64,000 nucleotides of DNA from Cryptomeria japonica (taxonomy: Eukaryota; Streptophyta; Pinopsida; Cupressales; Cupressaceae): positions 263,486,925-263,550,924 of the forward strand of contig NC_081415.1 in assembly GCF_030272615.1 (NCBI RefSeq), written 5' to 3'. This document shows positions 1-10,837 of this stretch, one piece after another. The translations under genes and the position numbers were made by a program. The notes beneath the pieces are model-generated. The model was not told the DNA's origin and did no database searches. It saw only the letters and a program-made list of their open reading frames with translations. Every line of letters begins with the position of its first letter. The stretch's first letter is position 1.

Positions 1-385
1 CCATGTAGAAAAGGTCCAAGATGCTACTTGAGATTGAAGTTCTTGGGTGGGAGCATGGATCAAATTGCTATGTTGCTGACATTTATGACATTTCTTAACA
101 AATGCAAAGGAGTCCTTTTCCATGGTCTACCAATAATATCCCATTCAAAGTAATCTTTGAACTAAGGATCTGCCCCCAAAATTCCTCTCCACAAGCACTT
201 GAATGTGCTTCCTCAAGAGCAATAGGGATTTCAGCTTTGTTGAGACATCGAAGGAGGAGAACATTATAACCCCTCCTATAAAGAACATTAGAAATGATAA
301 TGTATCTAGCAGCCAACTTGTGAATCCTAGCCCTAGTATTCTTGTTTGTAGAATTGGGAAAGGTACCATCACTCCAATATCTCAT
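1..385 (-). pseudogene. Integrase N-terminal zinc-binding region, partial
   Basis: The minus-strand reading has the pattern that precedes the integrase core in Tat elements: a 'LAARY' segment, 'LYRRGYN', 'LRCL', 'EEAHSSACG' (zinc His region), then 'KKCHKCQ' (the Cys pair) near position 75. A frame change near position 110 separates the His part from the Cys part, so this copy is broken. Positions 1-60 read on toward the catalytic core ('ASWTFSTW', usually followed by the first Asp). The catalytic DDE residues would lie beyond the window edge. Confidence 0.75.
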
Positions 386-631
386 GATATGAGACTACCA
401 CTCACCAGTATCTATAATGAAATAATATACCACATCACTAGGATTGTCAACAATAGTCGGGGTAGTGAGGTTGTCAATAGTGAATTTGAGATGTACCAAG
501 GGGTCCTCTAAAGACACAAGAGAGGCTACACATGCTGATTATGTTTTCGAGGAACGAGCTCCATGGTATAAGAATTGAACTTTTGCAACAAGGATATAGC
601 TAAATCTTTATATTGTGATAATTTATCTTGC

Positions 632-1136
632 TTAGCTTGATAAATTCTTGTCACTTGTATTATGATTAATTGATAATCTCCATAGATGTATATGTTTTAC
701 ATCTAATGCTAGGGTTTCTTCAATTCTATCTATAAGAGCCTCATATTCAACAATGTTATTGGTACACAACAATTTGAGATGATATGATAGAGGGATAGGT
801 TTCTTTTTAGGATAAATTAAGACAACCCATGCCCCCTGCCCCTGATCATGTATGACACCTAGAGCCATCAAAATATAATTCCCAAATCTCATCAACCTCA
901 GTAGAGAGAATGCATTCATCAAGAAAAGAATCTTGATTAGGTAGGGAGAAGGGCGAAGGAGCCTCAACTAAGTAGTCACTCAATGCTTGACCTTTTATTG
1001 CCTTCTGTGAAACAAACTTAAGGTTAAACTTGGTCAGCATCATAACCCACTTGGATAAGCATACTGAATTATCAATTTTAGAGAAAAGATGCTTTAGAGG
1101 GTGAAATTTAATGATAACATGGACTTCGGAATTCAA
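632..1136 (-). pseudogene. RNase H end plus second (Tat-type) RNase H domain
   Basis: Two overlapping minus-strand frames cover the end of the first RNase H ('SEVHVIIKFHPLKHLF', 'QKAIKGQALSDYL') and a second RNase H beginning 'ELYFDGS' and continuing 'GAWVVLIYPKKKPIPLSYHL', 'TNNIVEYEALI'. The Asp of YFDGS and the Glu of VEYEAL are kept. The third acidic motif, usually GDSxLV, reads 'WRLSI' and is lost. The two frames overlap by a shift near position 900. In Tat elements the second domain is thought to help remove RNA primers. Here it is a relic. Confidence 0.75.
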
Positions 1137-1277
1137 AAGGTAATGCCTTAATTTTTGGGTTGCAAAAACTAAAGCAAGGAACTATCTTTCTATTGCAGAG
1201 TATTAGACTTTGTAATCAAGTAGAGTGCAACTTATATATTAAACTGGACATTCTCTACCCTCCTTATCACGTTGTGC

Positions 1278-2244
1278 CTATAAGGTTGCAAGAGCATGAA
1301 GGGAAGCAACTATGTATAGCAGAAAGGGTTTGGAAGGGTCAATGGGTTGGAGAATAGGAGGATTGGCCAAATATATTTTTAAGTTCTCAATTGCTTGATG
1401 ACAATCCTCATTCCATTGAAAGGTGATAATATTTTTAAGTAATTGGGTGAAGGGAAAGGTACGATCCATAATTTGGGAAACGAACCTATGAATAGCTTGA
1501 ATCTTTCCTTGTAAACTTTTTAGTTGGGAAATGTTTTTAGGAGGCGGCATGTTAACAATGGCATCTATCTTCTCTGTATCCACCTCAATTCCATGATGCA
1601 AGACTATGAATCCTAATAGCTTTCCACTATCCACACTAAAAATACACTTTTGGGGATTCAAACGCATGTTGTACTTATGAATTGTTCCAAAGACTTGACG
1701 AAGGATCTTAACATGATCTATATGAAGAATGGATTTAGCTAAGATGTCATCAATGTAATCTTCTAAGATTTTATGCATGTAGTCATGGAAGATAAGGGTC
1801 ATAGCACGTTGATAGGTAGCGCTTGCATTTTTCAATCCAAAAGGCATCATAACCCAACAAAACATGCCCCAAGGAGTGGTGAAAGTAGTTTTGAATTGAT
1901 CTTGAGGATTAATGAAGATTTGATTATATCCTGAGAAACCATCCATGAAGGATAATAAAGTATGTCCCGCTACAGAATCTACTATCATATCAATATTTGG
2001 AAGAGGGAAGTCATCCTTCAAAGAAGCTTTATTAAGATCTCGAAAATGCATACACATCCTAATCTTGTTATCATATTTAGCCATGACTACAATGTTTGAA
2101 ATCCATTGGGAATAATCAATAGAATGGATGAATCCAACAATAACTTTTCAATCTCAGCCTTAACAAGCAATGCTACTTTAGGGTTCATCTTTCAAATCTT
2201 TTGTTTCATAGGTTTAGCATCAAGAACTAAGACAATGTTATGAG
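1278..2244 (-). pseudogene. Ty3/gypsy reverse transcriptase (with start of RNase H), relic
   Basis: The open stretch 2084-1278 covers most of the RT fold: 'CMHFRDLNKASLKDDFPLPNID', broken here only to keep it short, followed by 'FMDGFSGYNQI', 'TFTTPWGMFCWVMMPFGLKNA' in part, and the catalytic box YIDDIL (YIDD codons at 1746-1757). After it come 'LGFIV', 'EVDTEKIDAI' and 'QGKIQAIHRF', the connection to RNase H. Upstream, 2085-2244 encodes the RT entry region ('NPKVALLVKAEIEKLL') with a stop. The catalytic Asp pair is intact, but the flanks are interrupted. Confidence 0.88.
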
Positions 2245-2461
2245 TGACGATCTTAGGATCAATGTCAAGCATGTCAGAATATATCCAAGCAAATATTTCA
2301 GGGAATTCATGTAACAATTCAGAATATTATTTTTGTTCTTCTTCATCCAAGCATTTCCCTATCTTAATGACTTTGTCTTTAATACAGGGATCCATTCTAA
2401 TATCAATAGTGTCACTTATGAGGAGATTGCTTTGTTGAGGAGTGTCTTTCAACTGAGGAAA

Positions 2462-2977
2462 TTATTTAACTATCTCATTGTTATTTCTTTCCTTCCCAAA
2501 GTAATCTTTTGTATTTAAATAATAGGGAAAACCACAATTATGATGATAACGAGGAAGGTTGTCATAGACTCCTAGGAATTCAGCTAAGGAATCATCGATG
2601 GGAAAAACATCCAAAGAAAAGAAAATAGAAGAGTCACAATCAATATACTCTGGATATTTTATTGAGAGGGAAGTGGAGATGACATTAACACTAATAGATG
2701 GTCTCATAGAAGCTTTAGTATGCTCAAAAGGATCATAGCCAAGCCCGAATGTTGTATCACAAAAGTTATTTTCCAAGGGAATTTTTATCCCTTGTTCTTG
2801 GGCACCACATCCATTACCATTATATCCACACTTAGCTAAGATGTGAAAGCCAAGACCATAAAGGTTAGCCATTTCCGAAAGAGAAGGAGGATTTTCATAA
2901 AGTAAAGGATCAAAATCCTCTAAATCAGAAACTAAAGGAGACGAAGTCTTAGAAGCCGCCACAAAGTTATTACTCAA
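2462..2977 (-). pseudogene. G-patch domain region of the Tat-type polyprotein
   Basis: A 171-residue open stretch between protease and RT. Around residues 40-70 it reads 'GLGFHILAKCGYNGNGCG' followed by 'AQEQGIKIPLE', matching the glycine-rich G-patch pattern (hydrophobic-K-x-G-[YW]-x-x-G-x-G-x-G-x-x-x-x-G-I-x-x-P). It is followed by 'GLGYDPFE', the tail often seen after G-patches in retrotransposons. G-patches bind RNA or activate DEAH helicases in host proteins, and betaretroviruses carry one after their protease. A role in RNA handling here is inferred. No upstream ATG context decides the start, and the domain was probably one segment of a longer polyprotein. Confidence 0.65.
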
Positions 2978-3342
2978 TGGATCAAGTAATGTGGATTACT
3001 TTTTAGGTTCTTCTTCTTCTTTCTTCTTTTCAACGTTGGATTCTCTAGGGGGGATTTTATATTCTCCTATGAAGGTAGGATTAAATTCAAGGGATCCCCA
3101 ATCATCTTCTACAAGAATCTTTTCAGAGAGAAGACATCTTCATTGGTAGAATTAGGTTGAGAAGGATTTTCCTTGGGAACCTTAGGTTCATTTGAGGAAT
3201 TATTGGGAAATTAACTAGAGGTAGGAGATAGAATTGAGGAAATAGACACACTAGTAGGAGTTGAGGTTTTGGAAGAATCATCTAAGATAGTTGGGGAAGA
3301 ACCAGTTGAGGAGGATTTGGATGTTGATGTTTGTAGACAAGC

Positions 3343-3705
3343 TCAAAGATTAGTATCACCTAGCAAGGTATATGTTTTATTGTTGTAAATGAATTTAACT
3401 TGCCTATGCAATGTAGAGGGGACATATTGCATGCTATGAATCCAAGGTCTCCCTAATAACAAATTATATGTCATATTTCTAGACATGACATGAATAGGTG
3501 TGGGTAAAGTAATAGGACCTACCTTAACATGAAAGGTGATGATACCTAATGAATATTTATCAACATTATCGAAGCCTTGGATAGTGAGAGAATCAAGCTT
3601 AATGAGAGATGTATCGACATTGATTTTATGCAACAAGTTAATGCTACAAACATTAAGGCCATAACCATTATCCACTAGTGTTCATCTTATTGCACTATCA
3701 TTTAT
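3343..3705 (-). pseudogene. Retroviral-type aspartic protease
   Basis: Minus-strand frame with the active-site strand 'LVDNGYGLNVC' (an Asp-Asn-Gly variant of DSG/DTG), a flap-like 'TIQGFDNVDKYSLGIITF', and the closing 'YNLLLGRPWIHSMQYVPSTL' motif typical of Tat/Athila proteases. The frame is shared with the ORF just upstream (to 3682). A TGA at 3682-3684 lies only two codons before the active site. The natural start cannot be an ATG here, because the domain is an internal polyprotein segment. Confidence 0.75.
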
Positions 3706-4730
3706 GATAACCATAATCATTAAAGGATCGTATTCATGTTGGATCTCACTAGTGGGTAACTCATCTTGTGTAAACAAAATTTGAGCCTTAGGAGATGTGA
3801 TAGAATCAATAAAGGAAGTCATGTTATTGGATGTCACTATGGGTGGGATATTCAAAGTTTTCAAGGCATCTTGTAACATTCCATGATGGGTTGAAGAAGT
3901 TTGAATCAAATCCCAAAGGGATATGTTGGCAGGTGTAGCTTTGAGTTGTTCAATAAGATCATAGTATTTACCAAGAGTTTGTGAAATGCGAGGTGCTTGA
4001 GGAAGAATAGGGTGGGGATCAGGAAGAGAATTAGGGATAACTAGAGGAGGATTAGGTTGCCTATTGTTTCTTGTGTTATAAGTGTGGGCAACTGAATGAT
4101 GATTCTCCTTAGTTAGTTGTCTAGAATAACTATAAGGACTTAGTGGAATTTCTTCCTTGCAAGGTAATGACAAGTTTATTAGGAGTACTAAAGGAATCAT
4201 GACTATATCCACCTTGACTAGTGAAAAGAGGTTGATTGGGAAGTGGTGAAGTTGAAGAAGGATAAGCACCTTAGACTAAAAAAAGAGGCTTGCTATGTTT
4301 ATTCAAATTTATCATGTTGATTAATCTTTTAGATGTATTATTTTTTTTTTGAAGATTTAGGCAAAGACATAAAGTCATCAAGGACATCATCCAACAAGGC
4401 ATGGTCATATTGATTGAAAGGTTTATCTTTTGATTCAAAAGGAGACATATCCTCATAAAGGGAATTGTTGTAGGTAACCATGTTGTTAGATCTAGTGGAG
4501 GAGTTGATAGGAATGTACCTATGAGAGGAATCATTCAACTTATCTCTCTCATCACTACGAAATGGCATAGTAACAAGGTTGATTAGTTTTTGGCAAAATG
4601 CAGGTTTAGAAGGCTTAGGGTTCAAAAACTCATCTAGAGATTCATCTAATTCATCCTTACTATACTCACAATAAACATATTTGCACACATAATCAAAAGT
4701 ATGAACATCTTGCAAATAAAGATCTGACAC
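3706..4730 (-). pseudogene. Gag-region remnant of the Tat-type element
   Basis: Two or three minus-strand frames (4730-4338, 4534-4271, 4269-3706) cover the region upstream of the protease. They are rich in Ser/Thr/Asn/Pro and acidic residues, and I see no CCHC knuckle. Position and orientation say gag, but the sequence alone is not diagnostic. The last frame runs straight into the protease frame, consistent with one ancestral gag-pro reading frame. Confidence 0.45.
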
Positions 4731-4905
4731 ATTGAAATGGAAATGGAATGAAATTTAAACACACAATGCAAGCAAATAAAGGAAAGCTCATTTTCTTATT
4801 CTTGAATTTTTCGCTCTTTTTGTTTTTGGAATTTTATGTTTATAAAGAAAATGAAAGATACAAAATCTAGATCTAAAAATGCAATGCAATGAAAATGAGA
4901 TTGAG

Positions 4906-4923
4906 TTCACATCAGGTTCACCA
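4906..4923 (-). other. Primer-binding site of the Tat-type element
   Basis: On the minus strand, six bases after the LTR end, the sequence reads TGGTGAACCTGATGTGAA. It begins with TGG (complement of the tRNA CCA end), as a PBS should. I cannot assign the priming tRNA with confidence. Confidence 0.6.
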
Positions 4924-4929
4924 AAGATG

Positions 4930-6625
4930 TGTAGGGGAAAAAGTGTGACTAAGAAAGAAAACCCTAATCCCACTCTCGTGTACACATTCGTGGAATACAA
5001 AAGAGCCTAGGGAAGTAACGCACTTCACCTACTTCTTGTGAGGAAGATAGAGCCAAGGATTACCTCTTAGGGTTTGTATTCCATTGTTGTAAATGAGAGA
5101 TAGGAGAAATACAATGTGCATATTTGAATGATTTAACCTAAAATGCAAGTATACACAGGCAACCCTAATCTAGAAATGCAGAATTGAGAATAACTAATAT
5201 ACTGCTGAAAAGTACATATTAGGAGAAAAATTCAGAGGTGCCTCTGTGCCAAAAATCTAAGTCAAAATGTTTGGGATAGGAGTGCTACACCCCTGTCTTG
5301 ATTCTTCAGACTAGAAGCTATAACTAACATACTAGGATCTGAAGACTACAAACTGTTGTTCTGCCAAAATATGCTAAAATCGGGGAGGACCTCGATGCCA
5401 TGCCCCTTTCTTGGGTAGGACCAAGGTGCCACACCCCTGTCCCAAAGGTTTTTGTTGAGATTTGGTCCCTAAAATTGTGTATGTGTGCTCTTCCAGTCCT
5501 GAAATTCACAGCGATGCTCGGATCCCGAATCTGCACCTGTAGCTAAAAATAGGGTTTTGGGTGGCTATATAGATTTTTTCCTTAGTCAAACCCATGTTTC
5601 AGTGATTTACACCTCAACAAATAACTGATTTATATAGTAAAATACTATGTGCAAGAATCTTGTGTGTGTGCAAGAATCTTGTGTGTGTGCAAGACCCTAT
5701 GATGAATGCAAACAATCTAAAGCAACCCTAAAGAGTAAACCCTAAATGCTTGTAATTGACAAAGTAAATGCTCTAAATCAATGATGCAAAGTTATATAAA
5801 GCATGAATGTAAATAAAATTGATGTAATGAATCTCATACAAAGACATAGAAACAACATGAAACCATACCCAACCTCAAGGGAGAGGTACAAGCCAATCTT
5901 CATTCGATGAACTTCTCTTGCTTTCCTACATCTTCAAAAGCCCCCAATTGATAAAAGAATGTGTGATGAATGCTTGATAGGTTTTGTTGAAGACTCCAAA
6001 AGACCTTCTCCTTTGCTGCATAAAAGGCCCCTTGTGATTGCTCCAAAAAGCTTTTTCCTATATCAGATTCCTTAGCCTTTCAAATGAAGAAAGATAGGTC
6101 TTATGTATGAAACCCTAGATCCTAATTTCACCTTTAGGTTGACCTAGGATTTGAATTTACCACCAGTTTCTTGGGGTTAATTATTATAATATCATAGAAT
6201 TATGCTCCCAAAATTTTGGGAAAAATGTCGGGGACCAGTGCAACTTGCACTCGGTCCGACCAACTTTTCACCGAATTTTTAGGGTCATTAGATATGATGA
6301 TATTAGAGAGAATCCCAAAGTTACAGATGATTCCAAGATGTTTCAAAATGCGAAATTGAGCCTTAAAGGTCAAAATAGGACATAATAAGGGTTTATGATT
6401 TAATGATTTATTGAAGGAATAAAATGAAAAGGGGCATGCTTAGGGTAAAGGGCCCAACTTTATAATGTGTGAAGTGATGAAATATGGATTAATATTTAAT
6501 TTAATTAATTAATTAAATGCTTAAAGGAGATTAGAAATGTAGGATGCAAAACACACCAAGGTGGGTGCTAAACCAAGTGTGAAATTGTACCACCCGAGCA
6601 AGGGTGTACAATTTATGATGCTACA
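4930..6625 (-). repeat. 5' LTR of the Tat-type element
   Basis: Bounded on the + strand by TGTAGGGG (4930) and ...GATGCTACA (6625), giving TG...CA ends (TGTAGCATC... on the minus strand). It lies directly next to the PBS. No ORF of note lies inside. The edge at 6625 is inferred from the terminal dinucleotides and from similarity to the LTR fragment that ends near 36387. The partner LTR is outside the window. Confidence 0.6.
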
Positions 6626-6810
6626 ATATGATACTATAGTTGTGGTGGATCATCAAATGGAGCCTCTTTGATGCAGTATGTAGCTCTATAGATGGTTGCA
6701 CAACCACAATTCAAAAGCCAAGTTAGAATCATTTTATACAAAATAGTTCACAATTATCAACATAACTATATATTCAATTATAATTTCTTTTCAATTGAAT
6801 TGTAGATTAC
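6626..6810. other. Short intergenic stretch
   Basis: Flank between the LTR and the spliced-looking fragment. A/T-rich, with no feature seen. Confidence 0.4.
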
Positions 6811-7828
6811 CTCATTTCCTGATCTGGGATCTACCATCTTTTCTTTCGTTGCCTTGTTAGACATATGAATCCTCTTAAAATGGAACTTGAGAGGATCCAT
6901 GTTATGCCCAAACCGAGAAGGGGCCTATTGTAGGTTAAATACAATTAATACAGGGTAATAACAAATATAGATCAAAAACACTAAAAATCTAAAATATATA
7001 TAACAAAAGTGTACCGGAGCCTAAGATGCTTCTCTGGTAGACTTAGGAGGGCTCATCATTGATGAAGCAACTCTGACTATTTCCTATATGAAAAATGATA
7101 AGATTAAATACAATTAATACAATGATAAGTATTGTAGGTTAAATACAATTAATACAAGGTAATAACATATATACATCAAAAACACTAAAAATATGCAATA
7201 TATAGAACAAAAGTGTACCGGAGCCTGGGATGCTTCTTCAGTAGACTTGGGAGGGCTCACCATTGATGAAGCAACTATGGCTATTTCCTGTATGAAAAAT
7301 GATAAGATTAAAATTTATCTAAAGTTCACATGTACATGTGAATATAATCATCAAATCAAGAAAATAAAGTAGAGATACATACCTCTTCCCTCTCTTGATC
7401 CTCTGGTGTATTAGGTGAATTCATCGGTTCTACAAATCCCAATTGTCGTTGTATATAAAAGAGACAAAAAAGAAAATCAATCTACAAGTTCCAATTAAGA
7501 CAATTTCAACCTTTTCAAACAATTTTGTCAATTAAAAACGTGTTCAATTACCTTTTGACATTTAGGCATCTTTGAGGATTTCTTTCGCCATGGAGGTGTC
7601 CTAGACACGTGTGGGGTACCCTAAAAGAAACAAAATTAACACAAGAGATATTAGTACATAATATTAAATATAATTTAACAAATCTAAATTTAAATGACTT
7701 GCATATTCAATCAAAAGATTACATGAAAAGAGTTGTGAAAAATATGATACCGTATAGCTTTCTAGGCCAAAATTGATGGCCAAGCAAGTGACATTATCAA
7801 TCTGGGACATTTGATCCGCTAACAACAC
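6811..7828 (-). pseudogene. Multi-exon protein fragment with a duplicated exon, family unknown
   Basis: Six minus-strand blocks are each bounded by AG before and GT after and stay open: 7828-7751 (78 nt, 'LADQMSQIDNVTCLAINFGL'), 7620-7552 (69 nt), 7429-7383 (47 nt), 7287-7219 (69 nt), 7083-7015 (69 nt), 6924-6811 (114 nt, 'DPLKFHFKRIHMSNK', 'EKMVDPRSGNE'). Most lengths are multiples of three. The 69-nt exons at 7219 and 7015 are near-identical copies ('VASSMVSPP') within a tandem duplication of about 200 bp. I do not recognise the protein. A C-terminal piece of a plant transposase or a displaced host gene are both possible. ORF finders miss it because every exon is short. Confidence 0.45.
6932..7311. 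repeat. Tandem duplication of about 200 bp containing one exon
   Basis: The two halves (about 6932-7110 and 7135-7311) share 'ttaaatacaattaatacaa', 'gtaataaca', 'atcaaaaacactaaaaat', 'aaaagtgtaccggagcct', 'gatgaagcaact' and 'atgaaaaatgataagatta', in that order and with similar spacing. They differ by scattered substitutions. Confidence 0.8.
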
Positions 7829-7880
7829 CTATAAAATGCAAAATAAATATACATTAAAGAGAGTTAATATATGATCAAGT

Positions 7881-8212
7881 CTAGTTTCAGGTATGACACC
7901 TCCTGTATAAGACATGGATGATTGAGTGTCTGGTTTCAGGAATGATACCACCTGTATAAGACATGGATGATCGAGCATCTAGTTTCAGGAATGATACCAC
8001 CTGTATAAGACATGGATGATCGAGCATCTCATTTTAGGAATGATATATCATGTATAAGAGTTGATCAAAATGTCTAGTTTCAGGAATGATATATCCTGTA
8101 TAAGAGCTGATCAAAACATCTAGTTTCAGGAATGATATATCCTGTATAAGAGCTTATCAAAACATCTAGTTTCAAGAAAGAGACAACCTGTATAAGACAT
8201 GATAGATAGTTC
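7881..8212. repeat. Minisatellite, seven units of 46-49 bp
   Basis: Units begin at about 7881, 7930, 7979, 8028, 8074, 8120 and 8166. The core is ctagtttcaggaatgata followed by cctgtataagacatggatga. The first four units are 49 bp and the later ones 46 bp, so the array has two sub-types. No coding signal. Confidence 0.85.
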
Positions 8213-9360
8213 AGAATAATGATGAAGATATGCAAGTGAAGAAAGATTCCATGATGATGTGATAGATTCCATGATGATGCATTGCTTTGATTTATGAGAT
8301 GTGAGATATATCTTGAAAATGAGATGTATGAAAATGATAATGATGTGTAACTAAATGCAAGAAAAATGATGTGCAACCTAATGCAAGATTAAGATGATAA
8401 TGATGTGCAGCTAATGCAAAGCTTAATATGCATTCTCATTCTCAATGTTGCCATCTATTGTGATCAAAGTGTCGGTGCTTCCTTTGTTTTCATCATCGAG
8501 CCTTGATTTGTTGAAAGTTGATACAAGCATCATGGTATAATTGAACCATAACAACTTGAGTATAACTTACATGGATTTTGATATTGTAAGACGACACAAG
8601 CGTTGAGGTATAATTGAACCAAGATGACCTAAGTGTTGCTTTCATAAATAGACAAGAGTTAACCTTTGTCCCATACAAATCCAAAATGTCATCAACGATA
8701 TGCCACCTGATTTCTTCATAGGACAATTTGCATGGTAAAAGACTTCACTCACAAATACAAGACAAATAAAACATCACATTCCTTCCTTGCTTCTCTAATC
8801 GTAAGACATCCTCGAGTTACTTAGGAGATATGATAAGCAAAAATTAACAACCATAAGTAAGCATGCATGCTATTTGGAATGTATTCTTGTCAAATAAAAC
8901 ATCTTGCAAATAGATCTTTGTTTAGTTCTAGTCAGTTTAATTCCATGATGTTTAGCCTTCTTGCATTGTCGTTTGTCATTTGTTGGTTGTTTTGATCCTT
9001 GTTGTCATGCTACGTGTTTGGTCTGATGTTGAAAATATTGAAGGCAAAATGCCCTGAGCGAGGTCAGGATTTTGCCCCTTGTTGTTGATACTACTTCAAT
9101 ATGGATATGTGCGCTGATCACCAAGCCATGGTGGGAAATGATTTGGATAACTGATTCAGATAAACCAAGGACAGTGACTATGCTAAGTATGTCTAGGATT
9201 GATAAGCATTTGTGAATTTCTGGTGATGTCTCAGATGGGTGGATATGATATGTACAATATGATTTCTGAAACATGTACTGCCATCAATTGATAAAGATAA
9301 GGCTAACTAGAATAAAATCCAACACTCATATTGATCTATGTCATTATTTTGATTGGTTTG
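8213..9360. other. Non-coding repeat-derived stretch
   Basis: No gene seen. It contains small internal duplications: 'gattccatgatgatg' twice near 8250-8280, and a pair of segments around 8520 and 8590 sharing 'ggtataattgaacca'. The minus-strand open stretches are short and carry no recognisable motif. Confidence 0.5.
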
Positions 9361-9608
9361 ATGATTGATAGGAATGTCTGGTTTCAAAGAGTGAATACCC
9401 CATTTAAGACCGATCTATCTAGTTTCAAGTGTACCCATCCTTGTATCAGACATGTTTATGTTGATGTTGATAGATGGGTTGATTATCAAGACTCGATGAT
9501 TGATAGGAATGTCTGGTTTTGAAGAGTAAGTACCCCATATAAGACCGATCTTTCTGGTTTCAAGTGTACCTATCCCTGTATAAGGCATGTTTGATGTTGA
9601 TGTTGATT
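9361..9608. repeat. Two diverged copies of a repeat of about 135 bp
   Basis: Copies at about 9361-9480 and 9498-9608 share 'gattgataggaatgtctggttt', cut here to its first part in both, followed by 'taagaccgatct', 'ggtttcaagtgtacc' and 'gttgatgttgat'. The 'ctggtttcaagtgtacc...cctgtataaggcatg' portion is related to the 7881-8212 minisatellite unit, so the two arrays share an origin. Confidence 0.65.
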
Positions 9609-9934
9609 TCAAGTAATGAATTGATTAACAAGACATGTGTTCAATTTGATTTCATATTTTGAGAGTTTTCCTGTTGTTGATTTGATTTGATGGATGGGCC
9701 ATGCGTTCATGCTTTGATTTTCAATTTTTATTTGATTTTGTCAATTTTTTGATTTTTAGTTTTTGGATATTTTGATATTTTGATATTTTTTTTGGATTAG
9801 AAGAAAGATGTATTTGGTTGCCCCAATGTATATCAAGACAAGGAACATTATGAATGGATGACTGAACCATTGAGGTCGAAATGGATTTTTTGTGTTCATA
9901 GTTTTGATCATGATCAAGGATGGAAAAGGGGATA
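9609..9934. other. A/T-rich spacer with 'ttttgatatt' repeats
   Basis: Low-complexity T-rich sequence (repeated ttttgat / tttgatatt near 9715-9790). No gene seen. Confidence 0.5.
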
Positions 9935-10320
9935 TGGATAGGAGAAACAAGATCACAGATAGAAATATATGATGGAAGACATGAATAGTTAGGAAAAGGG
10001 ATATGGATTAGAGGATATGGATGAGGTGAAGCAAGATCATAGATAGCACTGGATGATAGATGTGATGAACAGATAGGATAAGGGATATGGATGAGGTGAA
10101 GCAAGATCATAGATAGCACTAGATGATAGAAGCAATGAATAGATAGGATAAGGGATATGGATTAGAGGATATGGATGAGGTGAAACAAGATCGTAGATAG
10201 CACTAGATGATAGAAGCAATGAATAGATAGGATAGATGGTATGGATAAAGCGAAGCAAGATTGTAGATAGTACTGGATGATAGAATCAATGAATAGATAG
10301 GATAAGAGCTATGGATTAGA
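9935..10320. repeat. Tandem array, units about 65-85 bp
   Basis: Units share 'gataagggatatggat', 'gaggtgaagcaagatcatag' and 'atagcactagatgatagaag'. At least five imperfect copies run head to tail, some with an extra 'tagaggatatggatg' segment. The minus strand stays open through parts of the array only because the units lack stops. I do not take it as coding. Confidence 0.8.
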
Positions 10321-10837
10321 AAATATGGGAGATATGGTAGGAAGAATAGAGTGGATGAACTTTGCCCCCAAGCATAGAGGTTTCCATTTGCAAAGAGGTG
10401 ATATGTAAGATTGTCACAGCATTTAGCACCATCTGAATAAGTGTTCTTGAACTTTCAAAGATATAGACCCAACCCACACTTAGAACCTCTGGAAAATTCA
10501 ACTGAACATATCTAGTGACTAGGAAGTAGACTCAAAAGGGAAGAAGAATCCCAAACTGGATCAAGGTACTTAGTCTTTGATTACCCATGTGTGTGCAAGT
10601 GGGGTCATTTCGGATCATATGATCATTATAATCTTCAGAATCCAGCATGGCTAGCTACATGAGTTATCTTGGCTTCAAAAGCATCATGGATAGAGCCTCA
10701 CTGCCATCGAGCACCCATAGCCTCAACGAGGTTATCGTTGTAATCTTACAAATATTGCTCCATTTCCATCCAGGCATCCATAGCCCCAATGGAGTTATTC
10801 GCATGTTCCCATAGCCAAGCTTTTTGATATTGCTTTT
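10321..10837. other. Stretch without recognised genes
   Basis: Short open stretches only, with no motif. It holds two diverged copies of 'catccatagcc'-like segments around 10690-10800. Confidence 0.4.

Larger units (their letters stand above)
1..6625 (-). mobile_element. Ty3/gypsy retrotransposon, Tat-type (dual RNase H), partial, decayed
   Basis: Read on the minus strand, the order is LTR (4930-6625), primer-binding site, gag region, aspartic protease, G-patch domain, reverse transcriptase, RNase H with a second RNase H, then the start of integrase, which runs off the left edge. PR-RT-RH-IN is the Ty3/gypsy order. A second RNase H between the first one and integrase is the known hallmark of the Tat lineage. 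Frames are broken by stops and shifts throughout, so the copy is dead. The 3' LTR lies outside the window, so no target duplication can be tested. Confidence 0.85.

Noticed and set aside
7881-8212. CRISPR-like array
   Set aside because: Units are contiguous tandem repeats with no unique spacers, and the sequence is from a plant nuclear genome.
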